Origin: Heyndrickxia sp050281185
GTDB lineage: Bacteria; Bacillota; Bacilli; Bacillales; Bacillaceae_C
DNA length: 64,000 bases
NCBI RefSeq assembly: GCF_050281185.1
Contig: NZ_JBNNWS010000001.1
Coordinates: forward strand, 248,001-312,000
Direction of reading: 5' to 3'
Part shown: piece after piece, positions 17,019 to 26,586 of the stretch
How positions within the stretch are numbered: position 1 is the first letter of the stretch
How the letters are laid out: each line of letters opens with the position of its first letter
Notes under the pieces: model-generated
Databases searched by the model: none
Told to the model about the DNA's origin: nothing
What the model saw: only the letters and a program-made list of their open reading frames with translations
Translations under genes and position numbers: made by a program

Positions 17019-19199
17019 CTATGTTATTGGTTCTAATAATCCCATCTCCATACATGTTGGGATAGACAACGTTTTGGTGCCAGCTTGGAATCGAATGTTG
17101 ATGTTATCATCGGCAAGCTGTACGATTTCTCCTTTCCCAAAAACTCTATGCTTTACAGAAGTTCCTAATTTAAGCTGAGCATGATCTTTAATCGCATTTG
17201 GGTTATTGGGAATTTTCGACTTATTCGTGCCTGTCTGTACCTTTGTTTTTTCATTTGGTGGGTGAATAATATGTCGTACATTCCTTACAAATGGAGAAGT
17301 TTTTGCAGGGCTGCCGTTTTTTACTTCGTATGAAAGCATTTCCAGATTCAGCTCTGCTCGAGTCATTCCTACATAAAATAGACGCACTGCTTCTTCCATC
17401 AATTCCGTCTTTCCCTCATCATACATTTTTGTTTCCGCCTTTGAAGGGATGATTCCGTCCACCAAATCAATCATGTAAACTCGTTTAAACTCTAAACCCT
17501 TTGAACTATGGAAGGTAGATAGCGTGACGACATTTTTACTCTTTTGATATTTTGACGTTTTCATCACGGATTCCAAATGCTTCAAGCGATGAGCAAAGTC
17601 CTCCATCGTTTCAAGTGAATCCGCAATCTCCTCCAGCGTATTTAAAATACTTAATAGATATTCCAAATTAAAGCCCAGTCTTTCGCACATTTTCTCAAGT
17701 GCCTTATCGTATCCTAATTCATGTCGAATGAGGCGAATTACTTGGAGTGGAGCCATTCCCTTCATATCCTGAAATACCTTTTTGCATGTTTGCAGCTGCT
17801 TCACTTGATAATCCTTTAAAGGTACGAACTTGATAAGGTTATCAAAAACGGATTGCTTGTTAACGATATTCTTTAGTGCTGACATTTGCTGTTTCGTAAT
17901 ATATCCGTTAAATTTCGTGTGTATTTTATCTAAAATATCGGTTCGTTTGTCATTAAAGCTGATCCTCATAAAATTTAAAATATCTTCGACTACCCAATGA
18001 GAAAAGAAACGATTATCTGAATCTTTTATATAAAAAGGAATACCGGCACGATCAAATTCGTTGATTAAACTAATAGAAGATGAATTATTACGGTATAAAA
18101 CCGCTACATCACGATAATCCAAAACTTTCGAAATCTCTTTCACCAAGTATTTTGACTGGTATTTATAGTCTGAAAGACGTTTTATAACGATCGGTTTATG
18201 AGAAGGATTTTCTGTAAACATGTTCTTGTTATAACGATTTTTATTTCGTTTAATGAATTGGTTGGCAACATCGACGATATCTTTTGATGACCGATAGTTT
18301 TGCTCCATCATAAGGATGGTCGCTTCTGGATATACTTGTTTAAAATCCAACAAATATTGTGGTTCAGCAGCACGCCAAGTATAAATCGATTGATCATCGT
18401 CCGCAACGACGCATAAGTTTCTATGTTCTTGTACAAGCTTCTCTATTATGGCATGCTGGACCATCGATGTGTCTTGACTTTCATCCGTAAGAACGTAATC
18501 ATACCGTTTTTGGTATTTGCAAAGAAGTTCTTTATCTTCCTCCAATACGCTATTCGCTATGGTAAGCATATCATCATAGTCGACTAAAAGTTTTGGAGAA
18601 CTAGTCTGCTTAAACTTTTCATATTCTATTAAAATTTGCTCTGCTTTTGGAACATCACATGATACGGATGACCATTTTTGTTTTGGAATTAATTTGTTTT
18701 TAATAAAGCTAATATAGGTCATTAATTCATCTAATTGGTCATCGGTAATATTCTCACTAACCATGCTTTTATATAATTCTCGCAGAATCAGCTTTTTATT
18801 TAACGGAGGGTTACTTTTATCAACAATATTTACTCCTTCAATCAATTGATAAGCTATCCGGTTTCGCTGAAAGTGCTCGCGTACAACTTCAAAAGCTAAA
18901 CTATGAATCGTTGAAAAATCAACAGGCTGAAGTGCAGGAAAAAAACGTTTAAAGCGATCAACCATATCCATCGCCGATGCCCTGCTAAAAGTAACGGCCT
19001 TAATCCTTAATGGATTGACTCCTTTTTCTTCAATTAAATAACCAATTTTCATAATAATCGTTGTGGTCTTTCCTGAACCAGGTGCCGCTAGAAGAAGTAG
19101 AGGCCCCTCATTTTGCAGAACGGCCTTTTTTTGGATATCATTTAGTGAAACTCCCAATTGCTTCTGCTTGGAAATAAAAAAATCTTCCCCTGAACTCAT
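17019..19199 (-). CDS. SF1 UvrD/Rep-type ATP-dependent DNA helicase
   Basis: A 726-residue 3'-5' helicase with all SF1A motifs: Q-motif NDIQKKAV, Walker A APGSGKTTT (39-47), DESQD (239-243), ADDDQSIYTWR, EQNYRSSKDIV, TFHSSKGLEF and LFYVGMTRAE. The C-terminal 45 residues (GTSVKHRVFGKGEIVQL) form the Tudor-like module seen in PcrA. It is closest in shape to the Bacillus YjcD group, a PcrA paralog of unclear role in DNA repair or recombination. The start ATG follows AGAGG. Confidence 0.88.
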   Translation of the reverse strand: MSSGEDFFISKQKQLGVSLNDIQKKAVLQNEGPLLLLAAPGSGKTTTIIMKIGYLIEEKGVNPLRIKAVTFSRASAMDMVDRFKRFFPALQPVDFSTIHSLAFEVVREHFQRNRIAYQLIEGVNIVDKSNPPLNKKLILRELYKSMVSENITDDQLDELMTYISFIKNKLIPKQKWSSVSCDVPKAEQILIEYEKFKQTSSPKLLVDYDDMLTIANSVLEEDKELLCKYQKRYDYVLTDESQDTSMVQHAIIEKLVQEHRNLCVVADDDQSIYTWRAAEPQYLLDFKQVYPEATILMMEQNYRSSKDIVDVANQFIKRNKNRYNKNMFTENPSHKPIVIKRLSDYKYQSKYLVKEISKVLDYRDVAVLYRNNSSSISLINEFDRAGIPFYIKDSDNRFFSHWVVEDILNFMRISFNDKRTDILDKIHTKFNGYITKQQMSALKNIVNKQSVFDNLIKFVPLKDYQVKQLQTCKKVFQDMKGMAPLQVIRLIRHELGYDKALEKMCERLGFNLEYLLSILNTLEEIADSLETMEDFAHRLKHLESVMKTSKYQKSKNVVTLSTFHSSKGLEFKRVYMIDLVDGIIPSKAETKMYDEGKTELMEEAVRLFYVGMTRAELNLEMLSYEVKNGSPAKTSPFVRNVRHIIHPPNEKTKVQTGTNKSKIPNNPNAIKDHAQLKLGTSVKHRVFGKGEIVQLADDNINIRFQAGTKTLSIPTCMEMGLLEPIT

Positions 19200-19455
19200 T
19201 TGATAAACCTCTCTATTATTAATTTCACTTATTATAGATTAGTATAGCCATTTTTATCTATCCATATAATATAACATAGAATTATTTTCGTTTTTCTTTG
19301 TATTTTCCATTATAGACTCTGCTGCCTAATTTAGACCGGCTTTTATTTTTTTTGGACCGTTTCTCAAGTTTTTTGGGTGATTTTTTTGCCAAAAATCAGA
19401 CATTAGGAATTTCGTTTAATACTATAATTAAACTTAATAAAAAAACTTTTCTTCT

Positions 19456-20406
19456 TTATATTATGGAAAAATTATTTTCTAAACGAATTCGATAATGATT
19501 TAGAATTCGAACTTGTTCCTCACTTAATTTGTCTTTATCCCAATACATATGCATCAAATGATATTCAAAGATTTCTTTAAGTTTTAAGAACAATGGAAAA
19601 TGCTCTAGCATTTCAGATGGAATATTATTTTCCATTAAATAACCCTCAAATATTGATTCAGTTATCGCATGACCATAATCTTTGATATTCCCATTTCCTG
19701 AAAAAGAGAATTCTAAGGCTGAATAAATAGGTACTACTAAATCATATAAATAATAATGTTTTTCACAATCTTGAAAATCGATCATAGTAATTTTTGATTG
19801 GTCATCAACAAGGACATTTTCTAACCATAAATCAGCATGTAGCAAGCCATATGTAGTGTTATTCTTTTGTAATGCTTGAACTTTTGCAAAAATAGCTTGA
19901 CTTAGCTCTCTAATGGTTGCTTCTTCTTCAGGGATATACTTCAAAAATTGATACTCTTCATTTTCATACCAATCCCTTAAGTGATCAATCGATTCTTTTT
20001 GTTCATATTGCTTGGTAATCCGATGCATAATACCGATTTGGCGGCCAAGTTCTTTAAAAATTTGCGGCCCCCACTTTGAACGTGGCAAATGAATTCCTGG
20101 AGCCGCCTTATATAATACGATTCGTTTTTTCTCAGGGAACATGCCAGTTTCAATGATATTTCCTTCTAAGGAATAAATTGCAGGAGAAACACCGACACCA
20201 TGCTCGAACAAATAATTTGTCCATTTTACTTCTTGAAATTGTTCTTCATATGTTTTGTAATTGGTTATGCGAGCATAGTAATCAGAATTTATACCGCTGC
20301 AATGCCACATTTCATTTGTTTTTCCCTCTACATAATGTATTTTAACTGGGTATTTTTCATTAATTACTTTTAAAATGATTTCTTCTTTACTTAATACGAT
20401 CGTCAT
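19456..20406 (-). CDS. Aminoglycoside phosphotransferase-fold kinase
   Basis: A 316-residue protein of the APH/choline-kinase fold. The catalytic loop is GLLHADLWLENVL and the metal-binding loop is MIDFQDCEKHYYLYDL; the C-terminal half is helical. I choose ATG 20406, which has GGAGGG eight nucleotides upstream, over the GTG three codons before it. Chromosomal genes of this type in Bacillus rarely confer antibiotic resistance and phosphorylate small hydroxylated metabolites such as sugars or homoserine. The histidine phosphatase gene lies upstream on the same strand 44 bp away, so they may be co-transcribed. Confidence 0.78.
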   Translation of the reverse strand: MTIVLSKEEIILKVINEKYPVKIHYVEGKTNEMWHCSGINSDYYARITNYKTYEEQFQEVKWTNYLFEHGVGVSPAIYSLEGNIIETGMFPEKKRIVLYKAAPGIHLPRSKWGPQIFKELGRQIGIMHRITKQYEQKESIDHLRDWYENEEYQFLKYIPEEEATIRELSQAIFAKVQALQKNNTTYGLLHADLWLENVLVDDQSKITMIDFQDCEKHYYLYDLVVPIYSALEFSFSGNGNIKDYGHAITESIFEGYLMENNIPSEMLEHFPLFLKLKEIFEYHLMHMYWDKDKLSEEQVRILNHYRIRLENNFSII

Positions 20407-20450
20407 TATAGGCACCCTCCAATGTTTAAGTTATACGAACTTTCCGACTA

Positions 20451-21038
20451 TTAAATTCGAACATTTACCATTAAATCTTTATTCCTTTCCCATACTCTGT
20501 GAATCTCTAATAATTTCATATCATCAAAGATTAATTGATAAATATCCGGCATATCAAGTTCCTTCCAAAAATGATAATCATATCTATTGTCAAAATGATT
20601 TATCATTAACGTCATGATATTGCCATGAGTTCCTATTACAATATTTTTCCCCTTATACCTAACTAATACTTGCTTTATCGCTTCTATTCCTCTTTTTTGT
20701 GCGATTAAATTTGACTCCCCACCTTTCCAGTAAAAACTGGGCTCTTCCCATACTTTTCTGATTGCATGACGAAAATCTTCGACAGGATTTTCTGATAAAA
20801 CTCGTTCTTTAAATCCAGTATTTATTTCAACCTCTTTATCTATGTATTTGGCTATTCCTTCAACTGTTTGTATCGCTCTTTTATATGGACTAGAAATAAT
20901 ATGGTCAATTCTTTGATTTTTGAGTAAATCGGTAACGATTTTTGCATCCTCCCATCCAGATTGTGATAGAGGTCTTCCTACTTCGTCAGGAGTATAATCT
21001 GAATGGGCATGACGGACTAAAAATAAATTTGTTTGCAT
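20451..21038 (-). CDS. Histidine phosphatase family protein
   Basis: A 195-residue protein with the catalytic RHAHSD motif (9-14), the SSPYKRAIQTVEGIA segment and the second histidine in IGTHGNIMT, as in the phosphoglycerate mutase-like superfamily. HA instead of HG after the arginine is common in the SixA/YjgC-like subgroup. The substrate is unknown. AAGGGGAT precedes the start. It is upstream of, and probably co-transcribed with, the kinase-fold gene. Confidence 0.82.
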   Translation of the reverse strand: MQTNLFLVRHAHSDYTPDEVGRPLSQSGWEDAKIVTDLLKNQRIDHIISSPYKRAIQTVEGIAKYIDKEVEINTGFKERVLSENPVEDFRHAIRKVWEEPSFYWKGGESNLIAQKRGIEAIKQVLVRYKGKNIVIGTHGNIMTLMINHFDNRYDYHFWKELDMPDIYQLIFDDMKLLEIHRVWERNKDLMVNVRI

Positions 21039-21136
21039 GATTGATCCCCTTACTTAACTTATAATTACTATTTTATTTATACAATATTAACCTATATTTC
21101 TATGCTTTAATAGTTGCTTGCCCATGTCTCCGTTAT

Positions 21137-21339
21137 GTGTGCCCTTTCCTTTTGTTTGTGTTACCTTTTTACCATTTTTCGTGCCCTTTCTATGATTTTA
21201 CGTGACCCTTATTTACTTTTGCGTGACCTCTAGCTGGTTGTGTGCCCTTTCCTTTTGTTTATGTTACCTTTTTACCGTTTTTCGTGCCCTTCTATGATTT
21301 TGCGTGACCCTTATTTACTTTTGTGTACCCTTCACCCAC
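21137..21339. repeat. Two-copy 103-bp higher-order repeat built from GTGnCCC subunits
   Basis: Units start at 21137 and 21240, 103 bp apart and nearly identical. Each is made of five shorter blocks starting GTGTGCCC, GTGTTACC, GTGCCC, GTGACCC and GTGACC/GTGTACC at spacings of 21, 23, 21, 21 and 17 bp. It occupies the 356-bp gap between namZ and the phosphatase promoter region. No ORF is credible. Confidence 0.75.
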
Positions 21340-21356
21340 TATGTTTTTATTTGAAT

Positions 21357-21384
21357 AAAAAAACTGCCAGTGATCCTAGCAGTC
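21357..21384 (-). terminator. Terminator after namZ
   Basis: On the minus strand ACTGC and GCAGT close a hairpin followed by seven T residues, 11 bp after the namZ stop codon. Confidence 0.65.
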
Positions 21385-21394
21385 ATTAAAAAAT

Positions 21395-22654
21395 TTAATA
21401 AAGTAAATAATTCTTCCTCTTTTTCTGAAATGCTTTTAGTTCAGACTTCCATTGGTTTTCAATTTCTTGTAATGAGGTTCCATTGTTGATGGCTTTACGT
21501 ACCCAGCCATTTCCGATCAGTTGGTCAAAATAGGATATTCCGTTACGATCTTCCGCGCGGAACTCAAATTGATCTGGATAGAGATCGTGAATGGTTTTGA
21601 CGATTGCTATCCCTGTCTTAACGGATTGATAGGCATTCCGATCGGTAATATGAATTTGAATTCCGCCGGATAGTTGACCGCTAAATTTTGAGGTTGTTGG
21701 AGTAAAATAAGCAGCCCTAAACATGACACCTGGAAGCTTGAGATTATTAAGTTTTTGCGCTAGTTCTTCTCCATCAATAAATGGCGCACCAATGAGTTCA
21801 AATGGCTTTGTTGTGCCTCTTCCTTCAGAAACATTTGTACCTTCTATAAGTGCTGCACCCGGATAGACAAGTGCAGTATCTAAAGTTGGCATATTAGGTG
21901 ACGGCAGCACCCATTGAAGGGAGGTCTCATCATAGTACATATCTCTTTGCCAACCTTTCATTTTTACAACCGTTAGATCAGCGCCAATTTTAAATTCTTT
22001 ATTAAAATACTTCGCTAACTCACCCACTGTCATCCCATGCTGCAATGAAATTGGATACATTCCAACAAATGATGAGTATTTAGATTCGAGCACCGGTCCT
22101 TCTACCTTTGTGCCTCCAATTGGATTAGGACGATCGAGTACGATAAATGGAATATTGTTTTCTTTTGCCGCTTCCATAGCATATGCCATTGTATAAATGT
22201 ACGTATAAAATCTTGCACCAACATCTTGAATATCAAAAACAAGAACATCGATATCTTTCAACATTTCAGGTGTAGGTTTCTTTGTTGTCCCATATAAGCT
22301 ATATACAGGCAGACCTGTTTTTTCATCGATATAAAATGGAACATAAGCACCTGCCTCTTCACTTCCTCTTACACCATGTTCAGGTCCGAAAAGTGCTACA
22401 AGATTGATATTTTTATTATTATAGAAAGAATCGGCAATACTTGTTAATGAGTGATCAACACCTGTCGGATTAGTAATAAGACCTACTCTTTTTCCTTTTA
22501 ATAATTTGACGTTATCTTTTAGTAAAACCTCTACTCCAAGTTGAAAGGTATTCTCTTTATGTTTTTTATTAGGTTCAGTTGTTTTTGCAATAGCTGAGGA
22601 TAGGCAGGAAATAGATAAAATAAATGCTAATAAGGCAACAACCCATTTTTTCAT
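21395..22654 (-). CDS. namZ: Exo-beta-N-acetylmuramidase NamZ (DUF1343)
   Basis: A 419-residue exported protein. The start is MKKWVVALL at 22654, 11 nt after GAGGGGAGA; the longer frame from 22714 adds residues without a signal sequence. A signal peptide (residues 1 to about 23) is followed by the DUF1343 domain: GKRVGLITNPTGVD, ALFGPEHGVRG, DVLVFDIQDVGARFYTY, DRPNPIGG. NamZ removes terminal MurNAc from peptidoglycan glycans, the step after AmiE and NagZ. It is the last gene of the nagZ-amiE-namZ operon; the same trio occurs in B. subtilis as ybbD-ybbE-ybbC. Confidence 0.88.
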   Translation of the reverse strand: MKKWVVALLAFILSISCLSSAIAKTTEPNKKHKENTFQLGVEVLLKDNVKLLKGKRVGLITNPTGVDHSLTSIADSFYNNKNINLVALFGPEHGVRGSEEAGAYVPFYIDEKTGLPVYSLYGTTKKPTPEMLKDIDVLVFDIQDVGARFYTYIYTMAYAMEAAKENNIPFIVLDRPNPIGGTKVEGPVLESKYSSFVGMYPISLQHGMTVGELAKYFNKEFKIGADLTVVKMKGWQRDMYYDETSLQWVLPSPNMPTLDTALVYPGAALIEGTNVSEGRGTTKPFELIGAPFIDGEELAQKLNNLKLPGVMFRAAYFTPTTSKFSGQLSGGIQIHITDRNAYQSVKTGIAIVKTIHDLYPDQFEFRAEDRNGISYFDQLIGNGWVRKAINNGTSLQEIENQWKSELKAFQKKRKNYLLY

Positions 22655-22714
22655 AAAAGATTCTCCCCTCTTAATAGGAATAGAAGCGGGACTGTTTCTT
22701 CCCGCTTCCCTCAA

Positions 22715-24400
22715 TTAGCGATTACGCAGTTCCCAATCTGTACTATGAAACTGGACTTTAACGTTTTTACCTTTTGTCTCAATTTGCGGATCTAATACGT
22801 ACCATCCTCTTCCATTTACTATCGGATCTGTCTCATATTGAAAACGAATATATTTCGTTCCATCCGGCAGTTCATAAGACATCTTTTTCCAATTCACACT
22901 TGAGCCATTCAAACTTGTTCCTAGTTCAGTCCAATTGTTGCCGTCTTTTGATATAACCACTTTTCCGTAGTCACCATCCTCTTCGAGTCGATACCATGTT
23001 TGAAATGTTAATGTCGATGGCTTTTGAATGTTTACTTCAGCTTGTAAAATGGCTTTTTTGTTATCACCGTATCCAGCAAACCAAGCTTTATTTTTCCCTG
23101 GGATGGAAACTGGAATGGCATCTGCTGCTTGACGTGCTACAAGTCTGCGTGTTTGATTAGTTGAAACCGTATTACGAGTTGGGTGTACACGGTTTGTTAA
23201 TAATATAACAATGGTCTTATTTTTAGGACTTATAACCAAGGAAGTACCTGTATATCCTGTATGCCCCATCGTATTAGCATCTGCAAATCCATCCATATAC
23301 CAACCTTGATTTAGTTCAAAGCCAAGTCCATGATTATCACCTGGAAATGCTTGATTCATATTTTGCTCCATCAATTTTATGGTGGAAGCTTTTAAAATAC
23401 GAGCATGACCATATTTTCCTTCATTTAAAAATGTCTGCCCTAAAATGGCTAGATCCTTCGCAGTCGAGAATACACCTGCATGCCCAGCAACACCGTCTAA
23501 GGACCAGGCCTTTTCGTCATGAACCTGCCCCCAAACGAGTCCTCTCCCGAGCAGTGGCTGGTACTCTGTAGCTGCAACTCTAGACTTTAATGATGCAGGC
23601 GGATTATACATCGTATCATTCATACCGAGAGGTTTTGTAATATGTTGTTTTACATATACATCCTCTCTTTGACCAGTTAATCTTTCGACTAGGACTCCTA
23701 GTGTGATCATATTTAAATCACTATACGTATACGTAGAACCAGGTGGATTGACAAGCCCATGTTTCAATACAATTTCCAACCGATCCTCTCTCGATGTTCC
23801 CATATTATAGATTGGAATCCCCGGCTCATATCCGGAGGTATGAGTCATCAGTTGGCGAATCGTGACCGCTTGTTTGCCATTCTCCGCGAACTCCGGAATA
23901 TATTTAGCAACTGGATCGTCCAGTTTAAATTTGCCTTCTTCATATAACTGCATCGCTGCAATAGTGGTGAAAAGTTTACTAATGGAAGCTATATCAAATA
24001 TCGTATCTTTTTTCATCAAAATAGGCTGATCGGATTCTGTAAACTGGTCATCCTTATATCGATACGAATATCCATATGCTTGTTCTTTAACTGTTATCCC
24101 TTTTCTTGCTATATGAACGACTGCACCAGGCATCACTTTTTGGCCAATCGCATCATTCATAACCTGATCGATTTCATTTAAAGGTGTGGAGACCATTCCA
24201 GCTGCCTCTGGTGAACCAGTATGGAGTACCTGAGATGATGCACCGGGATGGTCCCATGGAGAGTTAGTCGGTACATGGTCCTCTATCTTACTAGCCACTA
24301 CTTTATTTGGAGATGAATTAAAAATATGACCTTGAGTTGAGAACCAAAGTGTTGTACTTAAAAGAGCAATCGAAACTGTTTTCAGCATGCCTTTTTTCAA
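22715..24400 (-). CDS. amiE: Secreted beta-lactamase-fold amidase (AmiE-like)
   Basis: A 561-residue exported serine hydrolase of the class C beta-lactamase/PBP fold. A signal peptide (about 1-23) precedes the catalytic domain with SISK (S139, K142), YSDL as the YxN-type motif and GHTGYTG in place of KTG. Residues from about 430 form a beta-rich accessory domain. In B. subtilis the homologue AmiE (YbbE) cleaves the lactyl-ether-linked peptide from MurNAc during cell-wall recovery, together with NagZ. The start codon is TTG behind GGGGGGA. It sits between nagZ (12-bp gap) and namZ. Confidence 0.82.
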   Translation of the reverse strand: MKKGMLKTVSIALLSTTLWFSTQGHIFNSSPNKVVASKIEDHVPTNSPWDHPGASSQVLHTGSPEAAGMVSTPLNEIDQVMNDAIGQKVMPGAVVHIARKGITVKEQAYGYSYRYKDDQFTESDQPILMKKDTIFDIASISKLFTTIAAMQLYEEGKFKLDDPVAKYIPEFAENGKQAVTIRQLMTHTSGYEPGIPIYNMGTSREDRLEIVLKHGLVNPPGSTYTYSDLNMITLGVLVERLTGQREDVYVKQHITKPLGMNDTMYNPPASLKSRVAATEYQPLLGRGLVWGQVHDEKAWSLDGVAGHAGVFSTAKDLAILGQTFLNEGKYGHARILKASTIKLMEQNMNQAFPGDNHGLGFELNQGWYMDGFADANTMGHTGYTGTSLVISPKNKTIVILLTNRVHPTRNTVSTNQTRRLVARQAADAIPVSIPGKNKAWFAGYGDNKKAILQAEVNIQKPSTLTFQTWYRLEEDGDYGKVVISKDGNNWTELGTSLNGSSVNWKKMSYELPDGTKYIRFQYETDPIVNGRGWYVLDPQIETKGKNVKVQFHSTDWELRNR

Positions 24401-24412
24401 AATAATTCCCCC

Positions 24413-26188
24413 CTATTTATATTGAAGACCAAATCCAAATTGATAAAGCCCCGGTATGGTAATTGGTAGCTTCCCGCTTGGATTGACTTCTCCTACTAGT
24501 ACTTTTGCCAGTGCGCGTGTGGAGATATCACGATTACCATAAGTTAAAATATTCGCATCCACATTAGGAAAAGCCATAATATCATAAGGGTTTCTCATCG
24601 ATGCAATGACAACGGGTTTACCCGTTTGTTTCAAAGCTTTGACTAGTAATTGTTGGGCATTATTGGTATTCGCTGTATATGTTGTAACAACGATTATATC
24701 GGCATTTTGCGCACGTGTTACGGCAGTCTGAATTTGTTCTGTCGTAGGTGATGTACTGGTACTAAAATCTGATGAACGTAAACCTTTTTCCAAAAGAATG
24801 TCTGATAGCCTTTCGGAGTTCGCTGAGGCAGGTCCCGTCACAAATACGTTTTTACCTTTTTTAAGTGGTAGAACATGATTTTCATTTTTAATTAGTGTGA
24901 TACTTTTTGTAGTTATTTCCTCTGTTGCCTTCAAGTTTTCCGGCAAGCCGATTTTTTTAATGGAATTATTTTTTGTAAATGGATCTTTAATAATGCCTCG
25001 TTTATATTTAGCGAGTAAAATCCTAGTGACGGATTGATCTAAACGTTTTTTTCTAATTTTCTTAGATTTCACTGCTTTTAGCATTGCTTTGTAAGCATCC
25101 TCTACATCAGGTGGATTGAGTAAAATATCTGCACCTGCATCAAAAGCAGCAACTGGAATTTGATCAGCAGGCAGAACATCTGCCCCTGACATATCTAAAC
25201 TATCCGTGATAATTAAACCATTATATCCAAGCTGATCACGAAGTACTCCAGTCATAATCGGTTTCGACAATGTCGCAGGCATTCCCGATTTATCGAGTGC
25301 CGGGACGACAATATGAGCTGTCATAATGGCATCAATTCCTGATTTAATTGTTGCTTTAAATGGCTTTAAATCAATTTCGTTCAACATTTTCTTATCATGA
25401 TTAATAATAGGGAGGCCGTAATGTGAATCAACATTTGTATCTCCATGACCTGGAAAATGCTTTCCTGTTGCAATCACATTTTGATTTTGCAAACCAGCTA
25501 CTTGAGCAGTTCCTAATGCTGCAACAAGATCTGGGTTTTCAGAGTAAGAACGTACACCGATTACTGGATTTTCTGGATTAATATTTACATCTAAGTCTGG
25601 CGCGAAGTCCATATTAATTCCAAGACTTTTTAACTCACTTCCCGTGATTTCCGCGGCTTTTTTTGCATAGGAAGCAGATCCTGTTGCCCCAAGCGCCATA
25701 TTCCCAGGGAAAACGGTCGCAGGTTCAGTGACACGTGCTACAATCCCACCCTCTTGATCAGTTGATATAAATAATGGAATATTGGATTTTTGATTAACAG
25801 CAATCTTTTGCAAACCGTTGGAAAGAGATTGAACTTGACTTGAATCTAAAGGGGTACCGATATTTTGTGACCAGTTGAAATAGATGACTCCTCCAATATG
25901 ATATTTTTCAATGATTTCTTTAAAATTCGCCCCTCCACGTTTTGAATTAATATTCGTTTCAGCATAGTCTGGATCAGTAGGAGTTTTTCCATATGCATGA
26001 ACGATAAATAGCTGCCCTACTTTTTCCTCAATCGTCATTTGTTTTACTTTACTTTTGACCCATTTCTTTGCGATTTTTTCCTGATTCTCCTTTGGTTTGT
26101 CTTTTGCATGTGTATAGTTTGCGTGTGGCAATACAAGAGAAAAAAGCAGCAACAAAGCCATTGTGAGCATCCCCAACCTTTTAGCCAT
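24413..26188 (-). CDS. nagZ: Beta-N-acetylglucosaminidase NagZ
   Basis: A 591-residue secreted glycoside hydrolase family 3 enzyme. The signal peptide is MAKRLGMLTMALLLLFSLVL, ending near HA at 28. The TIM barrel carries the KHFPGHGD loop (243-250, with the general-acid His/Asp dyad of GH3 NagZ) and the nucleophile D329 in ITDSLDMSG. A C-terminal alpha/beta domain follows. It releases GlcNAc from muropeptides outside the cell. First gene of the operon. The murQ, murR and murP genes found with it in B. subtilis are absent on both sides. GGGGAGG precedes the ATG. Confidence 0.9.
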   Translation of the reverse strand: MAKRLGMLTMALLLLFSLVLPHANYTHAKDKPKENQEKIAKKWVKSKVKQMTIEEKVGQLFIVHAYGKTPTDPDYAETNINSKRGGANFKEIIEKYHIGGVIYFNWSQNIGTPLDSSQVQSLSNGLQKIAVNQKSNIPLFISTDQEGGIVARVTEPATVFPGNMALGATGSASYAKKAAEITGSELKSLGINMDFAPDLDVNINPENPVIGVRSYSENPDLVAALGTAQVAGLQNQNVIATGKHFPGHGDTNVDSHYGLPIINHDKKMLNEIDLKPFKATIKSGIDAIMTAHIVVPALDKSGMPATLSKPIMTGVLRDQLGYNGLIITDSLDMSGADVLPADQIPVAAFDAGADILLNPPDVEDAYKAMLKAVKSKKIRKKRLDQSVTRILLAKYKRGIIKDPFTKNNSIKKIGLPENLKATEEITTKSITLIKNENHVLPLKKGKNVFVTGPASANSERLSDILLEKGLRSSDFSTSTSPTTEQIQTAVTRAQNADIIVVTTYTANTNNAQQLLVKALKQTGKPVVIASMRNPYDIMAFPNVDANILTYGNRDISTRALAKVLVGEVNPSGKLPITIPGLYQFGFGLQYK

Positions 26189-26586
26189 TTGTTTCCTCCC
26201 CTTTTGCTTGGAATTTTTTTGAAAGCTTTTTCTTAATTATAGTGTCTATCATCACCTGAATTTTTGTCTATACAACTTTTGTACTCTTTTATTTTAAATT
26301 TTCATAGTTTTCAAAATTTAAATCTATGTCTATTCTCATACTAGATTTTCTCAAATAAACGGAAATCATTTTGTTAAAATGCTTTAATAATATGAATCAG
26401 GCTTAGAAAAAATGTAAAGTTAAGTTCAATTCATTGGTAATAAACCTACTCACAAACTAGTGCTTTATTAGTTTCAGAGGTTATTAATGCCCAAAAATCA
26501 ACTAAACTAAAAATAGTCTGAAAGTTACTATTATTCTATCAATTTATCTATTACACTTAACTTATCTTGATAGAGGAGGAGATTGA
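26189..26586. other. Divergent intergenic region between nagZ and npr
   Basis: An AT-rich stretch of 398 bp that must hold the promoters of both secreted-enzyme genes. The only clear structure is an inverted pair CTATCAA (26536-26542) and TTGATAG (26567-26573) just before the npr ribosome site, which would form a hairpin in the npr leader. Confidence 0.4.

Noticed and set aside
19456..20406. Aminoglycoside resistance gene
   Set aside because: Only the kinase fold is supported; the locus has no resistance-cassette features and such chromosomal genes usually act on metabolites.
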